Below, in pieces: positions 36,901-49,480 of a DNA stretch of 64,000 bases; position 1 is the first letter of the stretch; every line of letters begins with the position of its first letter. The notes beneath the pieces are model-generated. The model did not search any database, was not told the DNA's origin, and saw nothing but the letters and a program-made list of their open reading frames with translations. Where the stretch lies: positions 9,959,366 through 10,023,365 of the forward strand of contig NC_088777.1 in NCBI RefSeq assembly GCF_954871325.1. Direction: 5' to 3'. This DNA is from Gordionus sp. m RMFG-2023 (lineage: Eukaryota > Nematomorpha > Gordioida > Chordodea > Parachordodidae). Position numbers and translations under genes: made by a program.

Positions 36901-39671
36901 TTATAATATGGTGCTGTAATAATAAATAATTAAAAATTCGATTGTGATGAATTGAAGGAACAAAATAAAATGGTATTTTTTAAATCTTACTAAATATTTC
37001 TCATCCTCCTTATAATTTTATTGGGTGATTAAAATTTAAGAAATGATTTCTTGGAATTTTACCTTTTCTTTTATAGCCTTTAAAAGAGATAATCTCTAAG
37101 GCTGGGGTTTTCATAGCTCAAAGGATAAACCTAGGCTAACAGACTTCTTTCTTTCATTCTTTCTTTAATCTGAGCGTTGATATATGACCTAAAAAATTCC
37201 AAATTCTGCCCATATTATCACTTTTTGACTATTTCTATAACAGAAAACGTATCAATTGAAAATATTATAGGATTCTAAACTCATTATAATGTTGATCAAA
37301 ATGTGGTGGGACGGTGTTTTATTAAAAAATTTTATTTGTTTACACAAGTAATAAAAATATTTAAATTTTACTTTTATACAGGTACATCTATAGCAATATA
37401 ATACACCAAAAGGAGGACCTAAATCTGGATTCCACGATGTTCCAACATCGTAAAAATTAGAAGCCAGTTTACAGCCTTTTTTTAAAAAAAAAAATATATA
37501 TATTAAGAGAATATATAATAATAAAAGGAAAATAATTAAAATCTTTAGCATATTCTTATTTTTATTAGTAATATAAGAATTTAAATTTAGCTAGGTGGAG
37601 TGAATAATATGAATATCAGTATCAGTTTTATTATATTAAAATTTCAAAATTAATCGTATTTTATTTTTGATCAATTATAAAAAAATAAAATTTGATCCAG
37701 TATATTAATAATTATTTGGGCTTTATTTAACTATAAAAAAATATATACAGTAAATGAGGTTTATTTGGTGTTGTAAAATTTGCTAGTCTGTGGGTGATAT
37801 ATGAAAGATTTTTTTTGAAAAACCACACTTTTTTTTAAAAAAAAATTCCCATTTTATTGTTTACTCCTATTTTTTAAACCTTAAATGAAGTTATAATTAT
37901 AAACATCAAGATCAAATTTTTGAAATGTGTTTTCCATTCGTTTTAGAGTATTAATATAAGCATGCAATTTTTTTTTTAAAGAAGATAATCAATAAAACAA
38001 ATTATAAAAATATTAAAAAGTTCCTTGGAAACAAAATTATTTTCTACGGAACACGCTTAGTGTTGTTAAATGGCTCGTTTTGAGACGTTTTTAAAAACGG
38101 CTAATTCAATATTTTAGAAAAATATTGCGCAACCCTGAAGTTATGTTTATAGAATGAACAAAGGTCTAGACATATATTAAACCTCGAGGCTCAGACAATA
38201 TTTTTCTAGCTAAAATATTGAGTTAGCCCTTTTTAAAAATCGGCATTTGAATTAGATTAAAGCAAACAAATTTTTTTAAATATGACATAAATCTTCTCTA
38301 AAATTTAAAATTTATCGTCTTAATGCTAAGGGACCTTTTCGCTTGATATAATTGCGCGGGTGAAATAAATATTTAAGAGATCGTGATATTACCTCATTTT
38401 TTAATTTTTTTAAAGCTGATATAAGATGCTCAACGTTGTTGTAATTAGTAAGACTATCTTGCTTTCAGCCATCAGATAAAGAGAAAGATGTACAATTTCA
38501 TTTATTTTTTTTTCTATTGGCGAGTAACCCGTTATTTAGAGAATACAGATAGAGATAATATCTCTATCTTTAAAGTCATATTCCTGCCTTTAACCTTTAT
38601 TTTATAGTTTTGAGAAAAAAAATTTATGCATTGTAACTAAAAAAGATTCCTTTTTACTTGAAAAGTTTTAATGAGGAAATGATAAATGTTTGAAAAAGGT
38701 TAAAACAAATTAATATAGTCTAAGATAATTAATTTTTTCAATCTGTCACTTCTACATAGAGAAACAAAATGAAGTTTCTAATATTTTTTTTCACTCCTTG
38801 CTATTTAAAATTCTACCTTGATATCCCGATACAACTTTTAATTTCTCATTATTTTTTTATTCCATATAAGCATTAAACAACTAAAGAAACAAATGGGGTA
38901 AGCACATCTGCTATAATAAGGCTAGATTCAATAATATAGTATTTTCAGAGATCTGCTGAGATCAAAGTTTCAGACCCGGCACAAATTTTTCATTTTAAAT
39001 TTGTCACTTTAAATAATTTTATAAAATGAATGTTAAACGTTTCATTTCGCGATTTTCTAACTAGTTAAAATTACTATGTAAACATCCAAATTTATTTTCA
39101 AAAATATGGCCTAGCCCTTGTAAAAAAAATTATTATTTTGGACAGTCCGCGTTTGTAATTTATTTTTAAGTTTCAAAATCCTACCATTGTCGAGTCCGAA
39201 TTTCGAGCGGGGTTTCGGGTGTAAATGCTTCAGTTAATTTTAAAATGCAAATATGATTAGTTTAAAGTGAAGAAACTGTCGTCATTAGGATAAATGGGGG
39301 GGGGGTGTTCCGGAAAAATGTAATTTACAAAAAAAAAATTTGGCATTAATGATTCCCGCGTTATATTAACGTTTTAAATATCTGGTCCGTCAAGTAATAT
39401 AATATATTCTCTACATGGTACACAATATAATATATAAAAACAAACATATTTTATTATAACCTTTGGCATAATCATCTTTCGCATAAATCATTTTTGGTGG
39501 TGGAAGAACATCGTTAATAGCATTATTGGGCACGAATTCCTCATCTTCCGATTTTATGGGCAATCTTTTTACGATTCCAATGCCAAGGGTTGAAGAAAAG
39601 AATAGAAAAAAATTGATTGTCATCGTGAAGAATGATATCAAGAAGACCCAATGGCGATTATAACCCATCAT
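21939..39671 (-). CDS. CHRD: Chordin (BMP antagonist), complete, 23 exons
   Basis: Chordin is a secreted protein that binds BMP ligands through its vWFC repeats. Exons (high to low): 39671-39461, 37475-37372, 36854-36515, 31344-31234, 31025-30881, 30590-30476, 30359-30167, 30060-29890, 29619-29498, 28933-28783, 27714-27608, 27248-27084, 26789-26639, 26521-26356, 25593-25374, 25153-25043, 24873-24631, 24059-23787, 23422-23320, 23196-23056, 22766-22666, 22604-22529, 22393-21939. All phases agree; about 1,324 aa (human 955). Layout: signal peptide (residues 1-30); CR1 (72-148) with 10 cysteines including PPFG and CCKIC; linker; four CHRD repeats (about 256-861); CR2 (about 914-980, fewer cysteines); CR3 (about 999-1067, 10 cysteines, CIFG...PPFG...CVTCHC, CCKVC); divergent CR4 (1115-1155); Lys/Arg-rich tail to 1324. 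The end of exon 19 has two equally good donors. Tail and linkers are unlike vertebrate chordin. Confidence 0.93.
27825..27905 (+). mobile_element. tRNA-derived SINE (in chordin intron 10)
   Basis: An A-box-like TGGCTCGGAAGG (27831) and a B-box-like GGTTCAATTGC (27883) are spaced as in tRNA genes, followed by a T run. The arms do not form a clean tRNA cloverleaf, so a SINE head or tRNA pseudogene is likelier than a working tRNA. Confidence 0.55.
28061..28770. repeat. 19-bp satellite, about 37 copies
   Basis: The unit GAATTCTTAGAATTACATA is repeated in near-perfect tandem over about 710 bases. An irregular block (with ATGAATTCTTAG and an AGTTTTC variant) occurs twice, near 28109 and 28264, showing a higher-order duplication of about 155 bases (about eight units). 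It lies in chordin intron 10, ending about 10 bases inside the splice donor of exon 10 (donor at 28781-28782). Confidence 0.95.
32588..32837. mobile_element. MITE, 250 bp, with about 45-bp inverted termini
   Basis: The left end CAATGATGTATATTACTAGA matches the reverse complement of the right end, CAATGATGCATATATACTAT, and homology continues through GATTGGT..CATTAATTG and an inner GGAGTCA/TGACTCC pair. There is no coding capacity. The whole copy can fold into a hairpin. Confidence 0.75.
33961..33972. mobile_element. Solitary terminus of the GGGGAGACYGGG family
   Basis: GGGGAGACTGGG matches the left end of the 2884-3798 element. A convincing partner end was not located nearby. Confidence 0.35.
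35055..35982 (+). mobile_element. hAT transposon, deleted, flanked by 8-bp TSD TAAAAGGT
   Basis: The element is bounded by short inverted ends (AGGGACCC at left; AGGGGCCC when the right end is read inward) and flanked by a perfect direct repeat TAAAAGGT (35047-35054 and 35983-35990). The 8-base duplication is the hAT signature. On the plus strand at about 35508-35650 the conceptual peptide ISVERAFLGLKFVLSSQRTN resembles the hAT C-terminal dimerisation region (consensus SAERLFS...lts.R..l). At 928 bases it is a non-autonomous derivative. GGTTC/GAACC-rich sequence fills both subterminal regions. Confidence 0.75.
36221..36285 (+). mobile_element. tRNA-derived SINE or tRNA pseudogene
   Basis: A-box-like TGGCCTAGTGAG (36228-36239) and B-box GGGTTCGAATTC (36267-36278) are at tRNA spacing. 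The flanking stems do not pair well, so this is not called as a working tRNA. It lies in chordin intron 3. Confidence 0.55.
38058..38255. mobile_element. hAT-type MITE (TAGTGTTGTTAAATGG family) in chordin intron 1
   Basis: It begins TAGTGTTGTTAAATGGCTCG and contains mirrored GTTTTTAAAAACGGCTAA / CCCTTTTTAAAAATCGG and AATATTTT blocks. It is clearly related to the element at 56565-56782. The right boundary and target duplication are unclear. Confidence 0.55.
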
Positions 39672-42600
39672 AATTGTTAAGATTTCATTTACTTTTTGGA
39701 TGGAGACTATATAACAAATTCACTTGGCAAAATATTTTCCGGCATCTCCTTTTTCTTAGATAGACATAGAAGAGTCTATTAATGGATTTAACACGTTTTT
39801 TAGATAAATAAATAATAATTATTTTTCCACTTTGAAAAGGCAAGTGTATTTTTATTATTTTGTTTTAAATTATAAAATTATGTGACTTAAAATTTTTTGA
39901 TGATCAAACGCGCGAAACCTTATTTTTATAAATTTATAAAATATAAATACAATATTTTTTTTAAAGTTTAAATTTTTTTAAAACTTAAAAGAAATATATA
40001 TTTTTTTAAACAAAATATTATTTATATTACATATACAGAATCGCGAAAAAAATAAATATTTTTGCCCATATTGTGAAATGGGTTTATTTTAATTATTTCA
40101 TTTTTTTTAGTGTTTTATTTTATATCCTCCTTTTTTTTTCTTTACAAAAGTGGTTTCATATGTTGTGTAAAAAATTTATTATTATTATATCAATATAAAA
40201 ATCATCACTGTTGAAAATATAAATTAGTAATTAGAATTACAATATGAAAAATATAAATTTATGTGGGGTTAGGGTTATCCCGATTAATGTAGTAAGTTAT
40301 AATACAAGGTTCATCGGACAGAATCAACATTCATTTTTTTGCGAATGACTTTGAATATGATTACCTCTATTATTTCAGCCCATTCGTCTCGTTTAGAGCA
40401 TTCCATAGGTTTTCCTCCTTCAACATATAATTTTAATGAAATATCCTCATTCTCTCTTTAACATTCTCTATCTAACTATTTATAGTATTTTTAAATTATT
40501 TATATTTAAAAAATAATTTTCTTTTTTAAAATTGATTTTGTCTAGTTAGGCGTTCAAAGCTAGAATTTAAAGAAATTTTTAATATAAAATCCATTTATGA
40601 AGAAATCGGTTTTTTTTAAAAAAATATATATATTTATTACTAATAAAATAAATATAATACAATAAAAAGAAAAAAAAAATTAAACATTCTGGTCTGGTAG
40701 CATTACCATCCAAAAAAGAGACAAATGTCGCCTTTTTATCCCTTTTAAAAAAAATTTTTAATATATAAATTAACACAATAAAATGTATATAATTGCTAAT
40801 TGCACTTTTAAAATAAATTATGTACATATATAGTAGCATTTATATATACTTAAAATTTTTATTTATTTTTTACAAATTACAAAATAATTGATTGTGAACT
40901 CTGTCCCTTTCATTTTTGTATTTACTATGTATTATAAATATACAATAAAATGTAATTGTTTTATATATATTTAGTATATACATTTTAAACCATTTTAATT
41001 TAAAAAAATAATATTATTAATAGTATACAAACAAATCAGAGACCTGCAGGCCCGACCCGGGTATATCGGCCAAGATTTTTCCGAGCCGTGCATATGGTAC
41101 CTCTGCACGTCTCTGATATAAATTGAATATAATGGAAATCTAAAAACGACCTTATTAAGATTTTAGCCAAAATTATATTACTTAGAATCTCAAGCTTTGG
41201 CAAATCGATGTCCAAACCTTTCAGCCATTTATGAACAAAATTTCCAGGCTTACATAATATTATTTTGGCCAAAATTTTAATCGCGTCGTTTTATGAATAC
41301 ACCACGAATCGGAATTTTTACCAGCCCTACTGTGCAGTGACGACGTGTCCAGTATTTTCTTTTGCGACAATTAGTAAAAAAATAAAATACAAATATATTA
41401 GCAAAATAGAAGAAGAGAGTAATCAAATATAAAATTTAAGTAAAAAGAAGTTTAGTTTAGTTATTATTTATATAAGAAGTTTATAAATTTGTCACACATA
41501 ATATTTAACCAAGAAATTTAATATTTCTTTTTTAGAAAGAAAAATATCGCACTTTCTTCTTTTACAATTTTATTATAAATATTATATAAAAATTTTAACA
41601 TTTTTATGGAATAAATTATTTTAGATAGATTTTAAAATATTTTTTCAAGCTATAATAAATAAGTATTCATTCTTTATTTTTAACCTAGAAAAATAAAAAT
41701 ATCCTACCAAGCCATATAATAAAAATATTTTTTTTTAAAAAAAATAAATAAAATAATTTATTTTAAGTTGCCATGTTGTCTGGTTCCATTTTTCTTTATG
41801 TATATTGTAATTATGATTAAATATATTAAAAAATATTATTATAAAGATATATGACATTATTATTTATTATATAATTTTTGGTCACAAAGTTATATTGAAG
41901 TTAATCCATAAAGCGTACAAAGAATGCTAACTAGTTTAAAATAAAAATCATTATTAGTGATATATTTATAAAATTATTGAGAAATAAAAATGCCAATATT
42001 AAGAAAATCTGTATTAATAGGCATCCATCCAAAAATATATTAGAAAAATCTTAAAATATTATTAACAATATAAAAATATTAATTTGTATAAAAATTGTTT
42101 TATTAATACCTACAATTGAAAATAGATATGTTTGATTTTTTTTTATAATTTAAAAAATCATGGATATGATATTACAATTTACAAAAATCCTTTTTTTTTA
42201 AAAAAATATCGTTTTGATATAACGTTTTTATTAAGCTGGAAATTCAATTATGTATTTATATGTTTTTTTAAAAAACTTTTTGCAATTTGTTATCTAATTT
42301 TTTATTGAGTTATTTGATTTGATGAATTTGAAATATTATAAAAGATTTTTATGTAATATGTATAAAATTTTATTATTTATCATAAGCATAAGTGCTTTGA
42401 AATATAATTTTACTCTTTCTTTTCATAAAGTAAAGTAAACAGTTGCCTTTACATTATTCATTTTATAACTATATTTTTCTCTTATTTTATTCTATCTTAG
42501 GTGTTTGTTTATCTAATATATTAATTTTATATAAAAAAATATTACTTTTATATTTCTTAATTTTCAAAGGATTAATCAAAAGGAAGAAACAATTAAGATC

Positions 42601-43819
42601 TAAAGATATTATAAATATAAAAAGATATTTAAAAAAAACAATTTGTCAAAATACAACACATTACCTGACCACTTAAAAATGATTTATTGTAAAAAAAAAT
42701 GTTATTTATTTAAATTTTTTTCTTTATCTTTTATATATGTCATTTTCATTTATTTTTGAATTTAAAATTTATTAAATTTGTAAAAAAAAAATCAAGGCTA
42801 CTAAGATAAACTGTAAATATAATTTTTGCATTAGACCTGCCAGAAATCACATTTTGGATGGCGCCTTCCCGCTAAATTAATTACTTTTCCGCGAAAACTA
42901 AAAGTTTCGCGAAATGTTTAAAAGCATAAAATACTAATTATTTATATATATTATAAACTTTAAATTTTAAAAAATATATATGTGATGAAAGCGTATCGCT
43001 CTCTAATGTGGATAAAGCAAAGTTATGCTAGATATTTCTCCAGGGGTGAGGCTCGAAATAGCCCCCCCCCCTTCCAGAAAAACATTTCCGCCCCTAAACT
43101 TGGCCTCAAAATTATTTTGACCCCCAGAAATGGCCTGCAAAAATATTTCCAGCCCCTCAATTATTTTTAAAAAAATATTAGTTATTAAATTCAAATCTAA
43201 ATGAAGAATAAAATTTTTAGAAAAATATGCCAATTAAAATAGGAAACATCTAAAGATTATTTAAATTTAATATGGCCAAATAATTATCGTAATATAAAGA
43301 AGGATACAGAAATATCGACAATTTTAGCAATTCATCAAGTTGAGCATAATCGATATTTGATTCTCAATTTATCAGCATATAAAAACTCCAAATTCGTGGG
43401 TCTGTTTCCATTACAATAACTGCTACTGCAGATGAAATATAATTTATTTTTCAGGACTTCTTAATGCAAAGTTTCACATACCTGCCAAAAAAATGAAAAA
43501 TTATTAAATAAATATGAAAAAATACCTTAATGCACAACACCTCAAATTCAAAACACATGGCATGAATGGTGTTGGAATCTATTTCAATAAATTCTAACAA
43601 AAGTAGGATGCCTTTTTTTTTATATTAAGACTGCTGAATCAAAAGTTGCAGCAGGTTTTAAAAATTTGGGGTTAATTATTCTGTATATTTTTTTGTGGAA
43701 AAATTCAAGAGAATTTAATGGAATGATTGATTGCAAGGTCTTTCTTCCTAGAGCATTACAAATTGAAATTTAAAGCAACTTAATGGTCTAAAGATTAATA
43801 CGTCTAATATAATAAACAA

Positions 43820-43867
43820 GGCGTGTATGATACAATGTCTGAAGGCGTGTATGATACAATGTCTGAA
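43820..43867. repeat. 24-bp tandem duplication
   Basis: GGCGTGTATGATACAATGTC plus TGAA occurs twice back to back. The copies are identical, so it is recent. Confidence 0.85.
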
Positions 43868-46395
43868 ATTGGAGGAGTAAAACTTTGCCCCCAAAAAGTT
43901 AATATTTTATCATTTTTAATTTTTTCAATTTAGCAAACAATTGTATAATTTCTTTAGGCGTTTTAACGTATCATGTAAAAATACAACATGGTCTTAAGAA
44001 ATCTTTAGACAAGAGGTGGACTTACCATTTGGCAACATATATCATTTTTGAAAATTTTGGGGCTATTGGTGAAATATTTTATTTTTTGAATAGAACTCTT
44101 ATCGGAAGTTTCCACTCACGATTCAGTAGAAACCACTGATTTTTTGTTTCAATGCATATTATAATTAGTCATTGGAAATTATAAAATATTAACGACAATT
44201 GATGTATAAAATATGCATCTTCACTCAGTAGATATAGATACAAATATAGTAGTTAAAAGTTGATATACTAAAAAATAAAAAGAGGTCAAAATTCATTCAA
44301 CATGATAAAGATTGAGATTTGATCTAACCCCCAAAAAATCCTTAGTGTTCGTAAAACACCAAAACACCAAAATAGATAAATTAAAATTTAATTGTAAAGA
44401 GGTCTAATTGGAGTTGTTAAGGAAATTGTGAAATAATTGATTATTTTATTGAACTTTTTTAAGAAAGATAAACTGACGATGATTATATTAACGTGTATCT
44501 TGTTTTAATATAATGTCCCCTCATCCTATAAAAATAGATGGTTTGGCATAAATCGCTAGCGGAAATGGTGGTGCTATTCTTTTAGTAACATTAATGTATA
44601 AAATGTTCTACTTATTTTGTTTTGTTTTTAATATATCTTGATGAAGGTTGATGATTTTCATGATGGTTTTTATTATATTGTAAATATTAATATGTTTAAA
44701 ATATTATCAGGAGGAAAGAATAATTAAATTAATTCAAAAATCCACTAAAAAAATACAGATATATTTCAAAAAGGAATGAGCATTCAATATACGAAAGGAG
44801 AGTATTATAACAGTACTATCTTTTATTTAGTTAAATAATACCAATAATATGTGCCATTATACGGAAATAGAAAAGTTTAAATGTTGAACCCATACAAATT
44901 ATAACACCTTTAGTAAGCATCCAGTTTTTTAACTTTTTTAAATATAATTATAATTAAAGATAAAATATTTGTATTTAAAAATTTAATGTACCTATAAATA
45001 ATCTTTATTCATGGATATTTAGGATGTTTACGTACTTTTTTAAATAGAAATAAGGTTGGTGTTTTTTATCAACTTAAAAACAATTGGAAGTTGAATTTTC
45101 AATTGAATGGACAAGAGACCGTGATAATTATCACTTATTTCTGCTATTGAATATTTAAAAAAAAAAAATTAAATTAGAGCTCTCGAAAACTTTTTTTTAA
45201 TAAACATTCCCTAATCATTTTATAACGTTAATTAATGACAATAAATAAAAAAAGTACTCCATGTTATACCACCGAATCCGATTAGCAGGGACTTCTACCA
45301 CCGGAAAGGGGGGAAGGGTGGATTTCGATTTTTTTTTGTTAATTTTGACTTGATAAATGGAATGAGGGAGGGGGCTGGCATCATTAGGTTAATGATACTT
45401 CAAGTGTGATCAATTTGAGAATTGTTGATATATTTATAATTTAAAATGTTAATGCTCTTAAACGATCACAGAATATATTCTAATCTTAGCATCCTAACTC
45501 ATCATTTTTAATTATTTTTATATTATACAAAACGATTTTGCGATTTAGAGATATATTATTAAATACAATTAAACAAAGATGCACAGATTAAAATATCACG
45601 ATAATAATATTAATTTTATCAACAAAATATAAATAATACAATATAGTATTTATTTACCTATTAATTAAGGCTTAATAAATTATTATTGCTCTATAAACTA
45701 AACAGTAAACTATTTTCAAATTTGGGGTGTAAATGTGGAGGGGGGAGGGGTATTTTGAACACTTGTTGCAGAAAATAGAAAATAATAATCAGATAAATTT
45801 CTCATCTTAGATTTGTACCAAAACAGGGGTCCCTTTACATAATAGTAGAATAAAAAATATTCCTTCAATATATTTTAGTATCAATTATTTAATAATATTT
45901 TTAAATAAAATGAATTATTCGATTAATTCGAATCGCTGAAAAAACAACTTCCATCAATTCCTTGAAAATTAAAAAAAATTTACATTTAGAAATTTCGATT
46001 TTAGAAATTCTAACATGAATTTACAAAAGTTGGTCGAAGGTTTAAAAGGAAAATATCACGCCAATGAATAATTATACGAAGTATAAATTGGAAATGCTTT
46101 ATTCCGGTAAAAAATCAATAAATAAACTACTAGCCTAATTCCAACAATTTCTTTTTGTTATATTATTTTTTCTCCTAAGATATCTTTTCTACATCATAAT
46201 CCTCTATAAACTTAAAATTATCCATGCCTACCTCCCTAATCAAAACTTTTACTAAATCGGATATTAGTATTTTTCTATAATTTTAATGCCCGGGAACTTT
46301 GCCTAAAAATTGGGTAAATTATTTTTTTATCATACAACTACCCTTGAATATTGTTTTTTTACCCATGGGCATGAGAAGAATCACAACTAAAAAAT

Positions 46396-46757
46396 GAATT
46401 AGAGGTCTACAAAGCTCGGCCTGTTACCCAGTAAGTAACGCTTTAAATTTTTTAATTTTGGCAGGGAAAAAAATAATTTGGGCAGGGTTACTGATGAATT
46501 TTGCTATTTGATAGAAGTGATAATCCGTAAAGTTTTAGTGCTTTTAATTTGTCAACTCCCCAATATTATAAATAGTTGTTTATTTTGGTGTTTAAAATAT
46601 ATTTTGGGTTCTGCCTTGTATTTAAAAAAAACCAGGCCGAGGTAGGCAGCCTTATTTAAAAAAAATTGGAAACGGCCAGGTCGGGTAAAAATTTGGCCGA
46701 GCCGGGCAAAAGATTAAATCCATCTGAGCCGGGCCTGAAAATTGCAGACCTCTTGGA
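46396..46757. mobile_element. hAT-like non-autonomous element with AGAGGTCT termini
   Basis: The left end AGAGGTCTACAAAGCTCGGC pairs with the right end GCAGACCTCT (about 46748-46757). The subterminal regions are rich in GGCCGAGC/GGGCCGGG motifs. No transposase or clear 8-bp duplication was seen. Related ends occur near 41036, 49137 and 59743. Confidence 0.55.
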
Positions 46758-48277
46758 TGAATGAAAAAAAATCCCGCATATTCTAATATATGACTTAATG
46801 ATCCCCCTACAACCTACCACATGTATTAATTACATATTGATTGAATGAAAGTAATATGCTTTTATTATACATGTATTCTATATTTTATGTTTAATATTTA
46901 TATTATTACAATATTATATTTCTAAACACAATGTCCAATTTTCCTGAATTTGAGTACTGGAAAATCGATAGGGATTATATTTATTTTTTCTTTATTTTAA
47001 TATACTAAAGTTTCAAAAAAATTATACAAAGACATAACCTTCTTCCATAATTTTTAATTTATATTCATTCGCATTTTAATATATTTTTATTCAATGTTCG
47101 TTCACATATTTTTTGGTATAAATTGACCAAATAATGTTGTTATAGTTGTTTGTATAATAAAATTTGCACGCATATATATTATTATAAGGGATATGCTCAT
47201 ATCTATTTTTGGGTGATAAAGTATTCTTTGTTCAGGAACCAGAATCATAATGACTAATGGTTATTATGGTTTGAACTCCAGCCGTCAAAATTGAAAACGG
47301 TTACTACGCTCTGTTTTGTCATTTTAACGGTTTATTCCGGTTTGTAATTATAAAAATTGATTTTGATTTTTAATTTTTGATAGAACCCTGAAATTCTGCT
47401 CGGAACTGGGTTGAAGCTAAAAATCTTAAAAAAAAAGAATATTGCCTTTTACCCAAAAATTATAAAATGCACCCATTAGTTTATTTTACAATTAGAAAAT
47501 TTTTGAAGGCCCATAATTTAACATTTTGTTTTCAGGTTCCTTAAAGTCATGGCTATAAAATAAAATTTATCGAAAGTTTATAGTTTAACTAGAAATCACG
47601 CAGGAACGATTTTATACATCACTTTGGGGTAAAGTTGTTATAAAACGTTAAAGATAATAAAAATATTTTAGAGCAAAAAAAAGGAACATTAATAAATTAA
47701 AATCATAAAAATAGTCACAAGGGGCAAGAATAATTGGAATGTACGATATGGCTAAAATGGGCACACTCAAAATGTGCTATTTTCGATAAAAAAATTTACA
47801 TTCTCGAATTTTATTGATTAGTTTGTATCTAAAAGTGATGAATGGTTGTCAAAATTGCAATATTTTATTCAATAAAACAAAAATGTTTTGTTCAATTTTA
47901 TTTTAATCACTTTACCCCGATGTTTAGCCATTTTAGGGTAAAATAGCGAAAATGACAAACTCCACATAATTAAACATAACTCCCAAAGTGTTACGTAGAG
48001 AGCTATGATTTTTTTATTCTGTAGGTAAGGGATAGAATGTAAATCTATGATTTGTAAATTTTTGATAAAAATTCAAAATACCAATAGATTTCTTTAGGGA
48101 TTTGAAGAAATAAAAGATATTTTTATTTTATTTCAACTTTAATTTAAAAAAACGCAATTAATTTATAAATCTAAGTTTTCAAACTAATACATTTGGAGTA
48201 GTTCCGGGCTTGGGTTCTTAAAAAAATAACCTGCCTAGGCTCGGTCTGATTTTTAAAAAAATTGTAGAAAACTCTAA

Positions 48278-48466
48278 GGCTGGATTTATGGGATCCGATT
48301 GGATACTATAACATCTGAGCGATTTATAACATCTTTTAATAGGATCAATTTTTTTTTATTAATTAAAAAAAGTAAAATTAATAAAGGGAAATTGATATCA
48401 TAAACAGATTTAAAAGATAGATCAGCCATTAAATCTTGTCGGATTGGATCCACTATGATCCCAATC
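48278..48466. mobile_element. PIF/Harbinger-type MITE, TSD TAA
   Basis: The copy begins GGCTGGATTTATGGGATCCG and ends GGATCCACTATGATCCCAAT plus C, flanked by TAA on both sides (48275-48277, 48467-48469). A three-base TWA duplication and GG..CC ends fit PIF/Harbinger elements. At 189 bases it has no coding content. It shares ends and interior (CAGCCATTAAAT) with the 58455-58619 copy. Confidence 0.75.
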
Positions 48467-48531
48467 TAAATCATGTTATATATAAATAATAAATTGCTAT
48501 TATTTAGAGTTCTCTTTATTTGTTTGTTTGT

Positions 48532-48532
48532 T

Positions 48533-48617
<85 letters not shown>

Positions 48618-48618
48618 T

Positions 48619-48698
<80 letters not shown>
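48532..48698. repeat. (TTTC)n microsatellite
   Basis: About 40 tandem TTTC units with one interruption near 48613-48620. Long reading frames on both strands here are artefacts of the repeat. Confidence 0.98.
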
Positions 48699-49136
48699 TA
48701 GATTGATAATTTATTTTCATTTTGTTTTAGTTGAATTTTGAACTTTTAAAATTGCTAAACTAACTTAATAAGTGCGAAGCTTACAAACGAAAGGGAATGC
48801 ATTTCAAATAGTATCGTGCAAAATGATGGTTTATTTATAATTTAAGTCTAGCATTTTTGTGTTTTGTTTAAAACCAACATACTCTATTTTTTGTATAAAT
48901 TAAAAATCTCATCCTAATTTAAACAAGAGAGGCATTATTAGTTATTTTATTTTAAAAAAATCACAACAAAATGGAAACGCTAAATTTTTGCAAACTATAA
49001 CAAATTTTTTAAAAAATATTATAAACCTTAGGCCTCATTTATAGTAAACGCGTTAAACTTTGTGCTATTTAAGACTATAGTAATCAGAGCACAATCTGTA
49101 GAGCTTTATAATTTTTGAAATATACATCGCATTAGA

Positions 49137-49472
49137 GATCTGCATTTGGCGGGCATTAAGCCCATAAACCTGCCAACCCAACATTTAAAAAAAAATTTAA
49201 CCCGCCCGTCTAGCTTACCCATAGTTTTTTAAAAAAATACCCTCTCATTAATCTAAAATTACTTACCCGTCCGCTCTCTTATTAGTTAAAAATTTTTACC
49301 CGCCCGCCCATTATTTATAAAAGAATTTAATAAAGCCCATTATTTTAAAATAATTTAATTGTGGTCATTCTTTTAATCAAGCATATAATAAAAAAATTAA
49401 TTCAGTTTCAACATTCAAAAAGTTTTACATTAAAAAAAATGTCTGTTAATGTTTTTGAAACAAGAAATTTAT
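49137..49472. mobile_element. Truncated hAT-like end (GGCGGGC-rich)
   Basis: AGAGATCTGCATTTGGCGGG with repeated CCCGCCCG motifs resembles the left end of the element at 59742. Similarity continues into its interior (AATAATTTAA and TTTCAACATT blocks). The copy is interrupted on its right by the 49481-50072 element. Confidence 0.5.
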
Positions 49473-49480
49473 GATAGCAG

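Larger units (their letters stand above)
39672..49480. other. 10-kb gene-poor region between chordin and COX7C
   Basis: No conserved host gene was recognised. Items seen: a short GC-rich inverted fragment with CAGAGAC/GTCTCTG ends (41036-41117) followed by a TTTTAGCCAAAAT-containing repeat to about 41330; a possible degraded transposon at about 42840-44600; GGCC-rich hAT-like sequence at 46391-46750; a Harbinger-type MITE (48278-48466); a (TTTC)n tract; and a GGCGGGC-rich hAT end at 49137. A 77-codon plus-strand frame at 42443-42676 is AT-driven and hydrophobic, and is not called. Confidence 0.5.

Noticed and set aside
42443-42676. Hydrophobic 77-codon plus-strand frame
   Set aside because: Composition (Ile, Leu, Phe, Tyr, Lys) is what random AT-rich DNA gives; no homology or splice context.
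43003-43233. Two overlapping frames on opposite strands near a poly-C tract
   Set aside because: Low-complexity sequence around a C run in degraded repeat DNA; no recognisable protein.
48466-48741. Overlapping reading frames of 73-84 codons on both strands
   Set aside because: They are translations of the (TTTC)n microsatellite.
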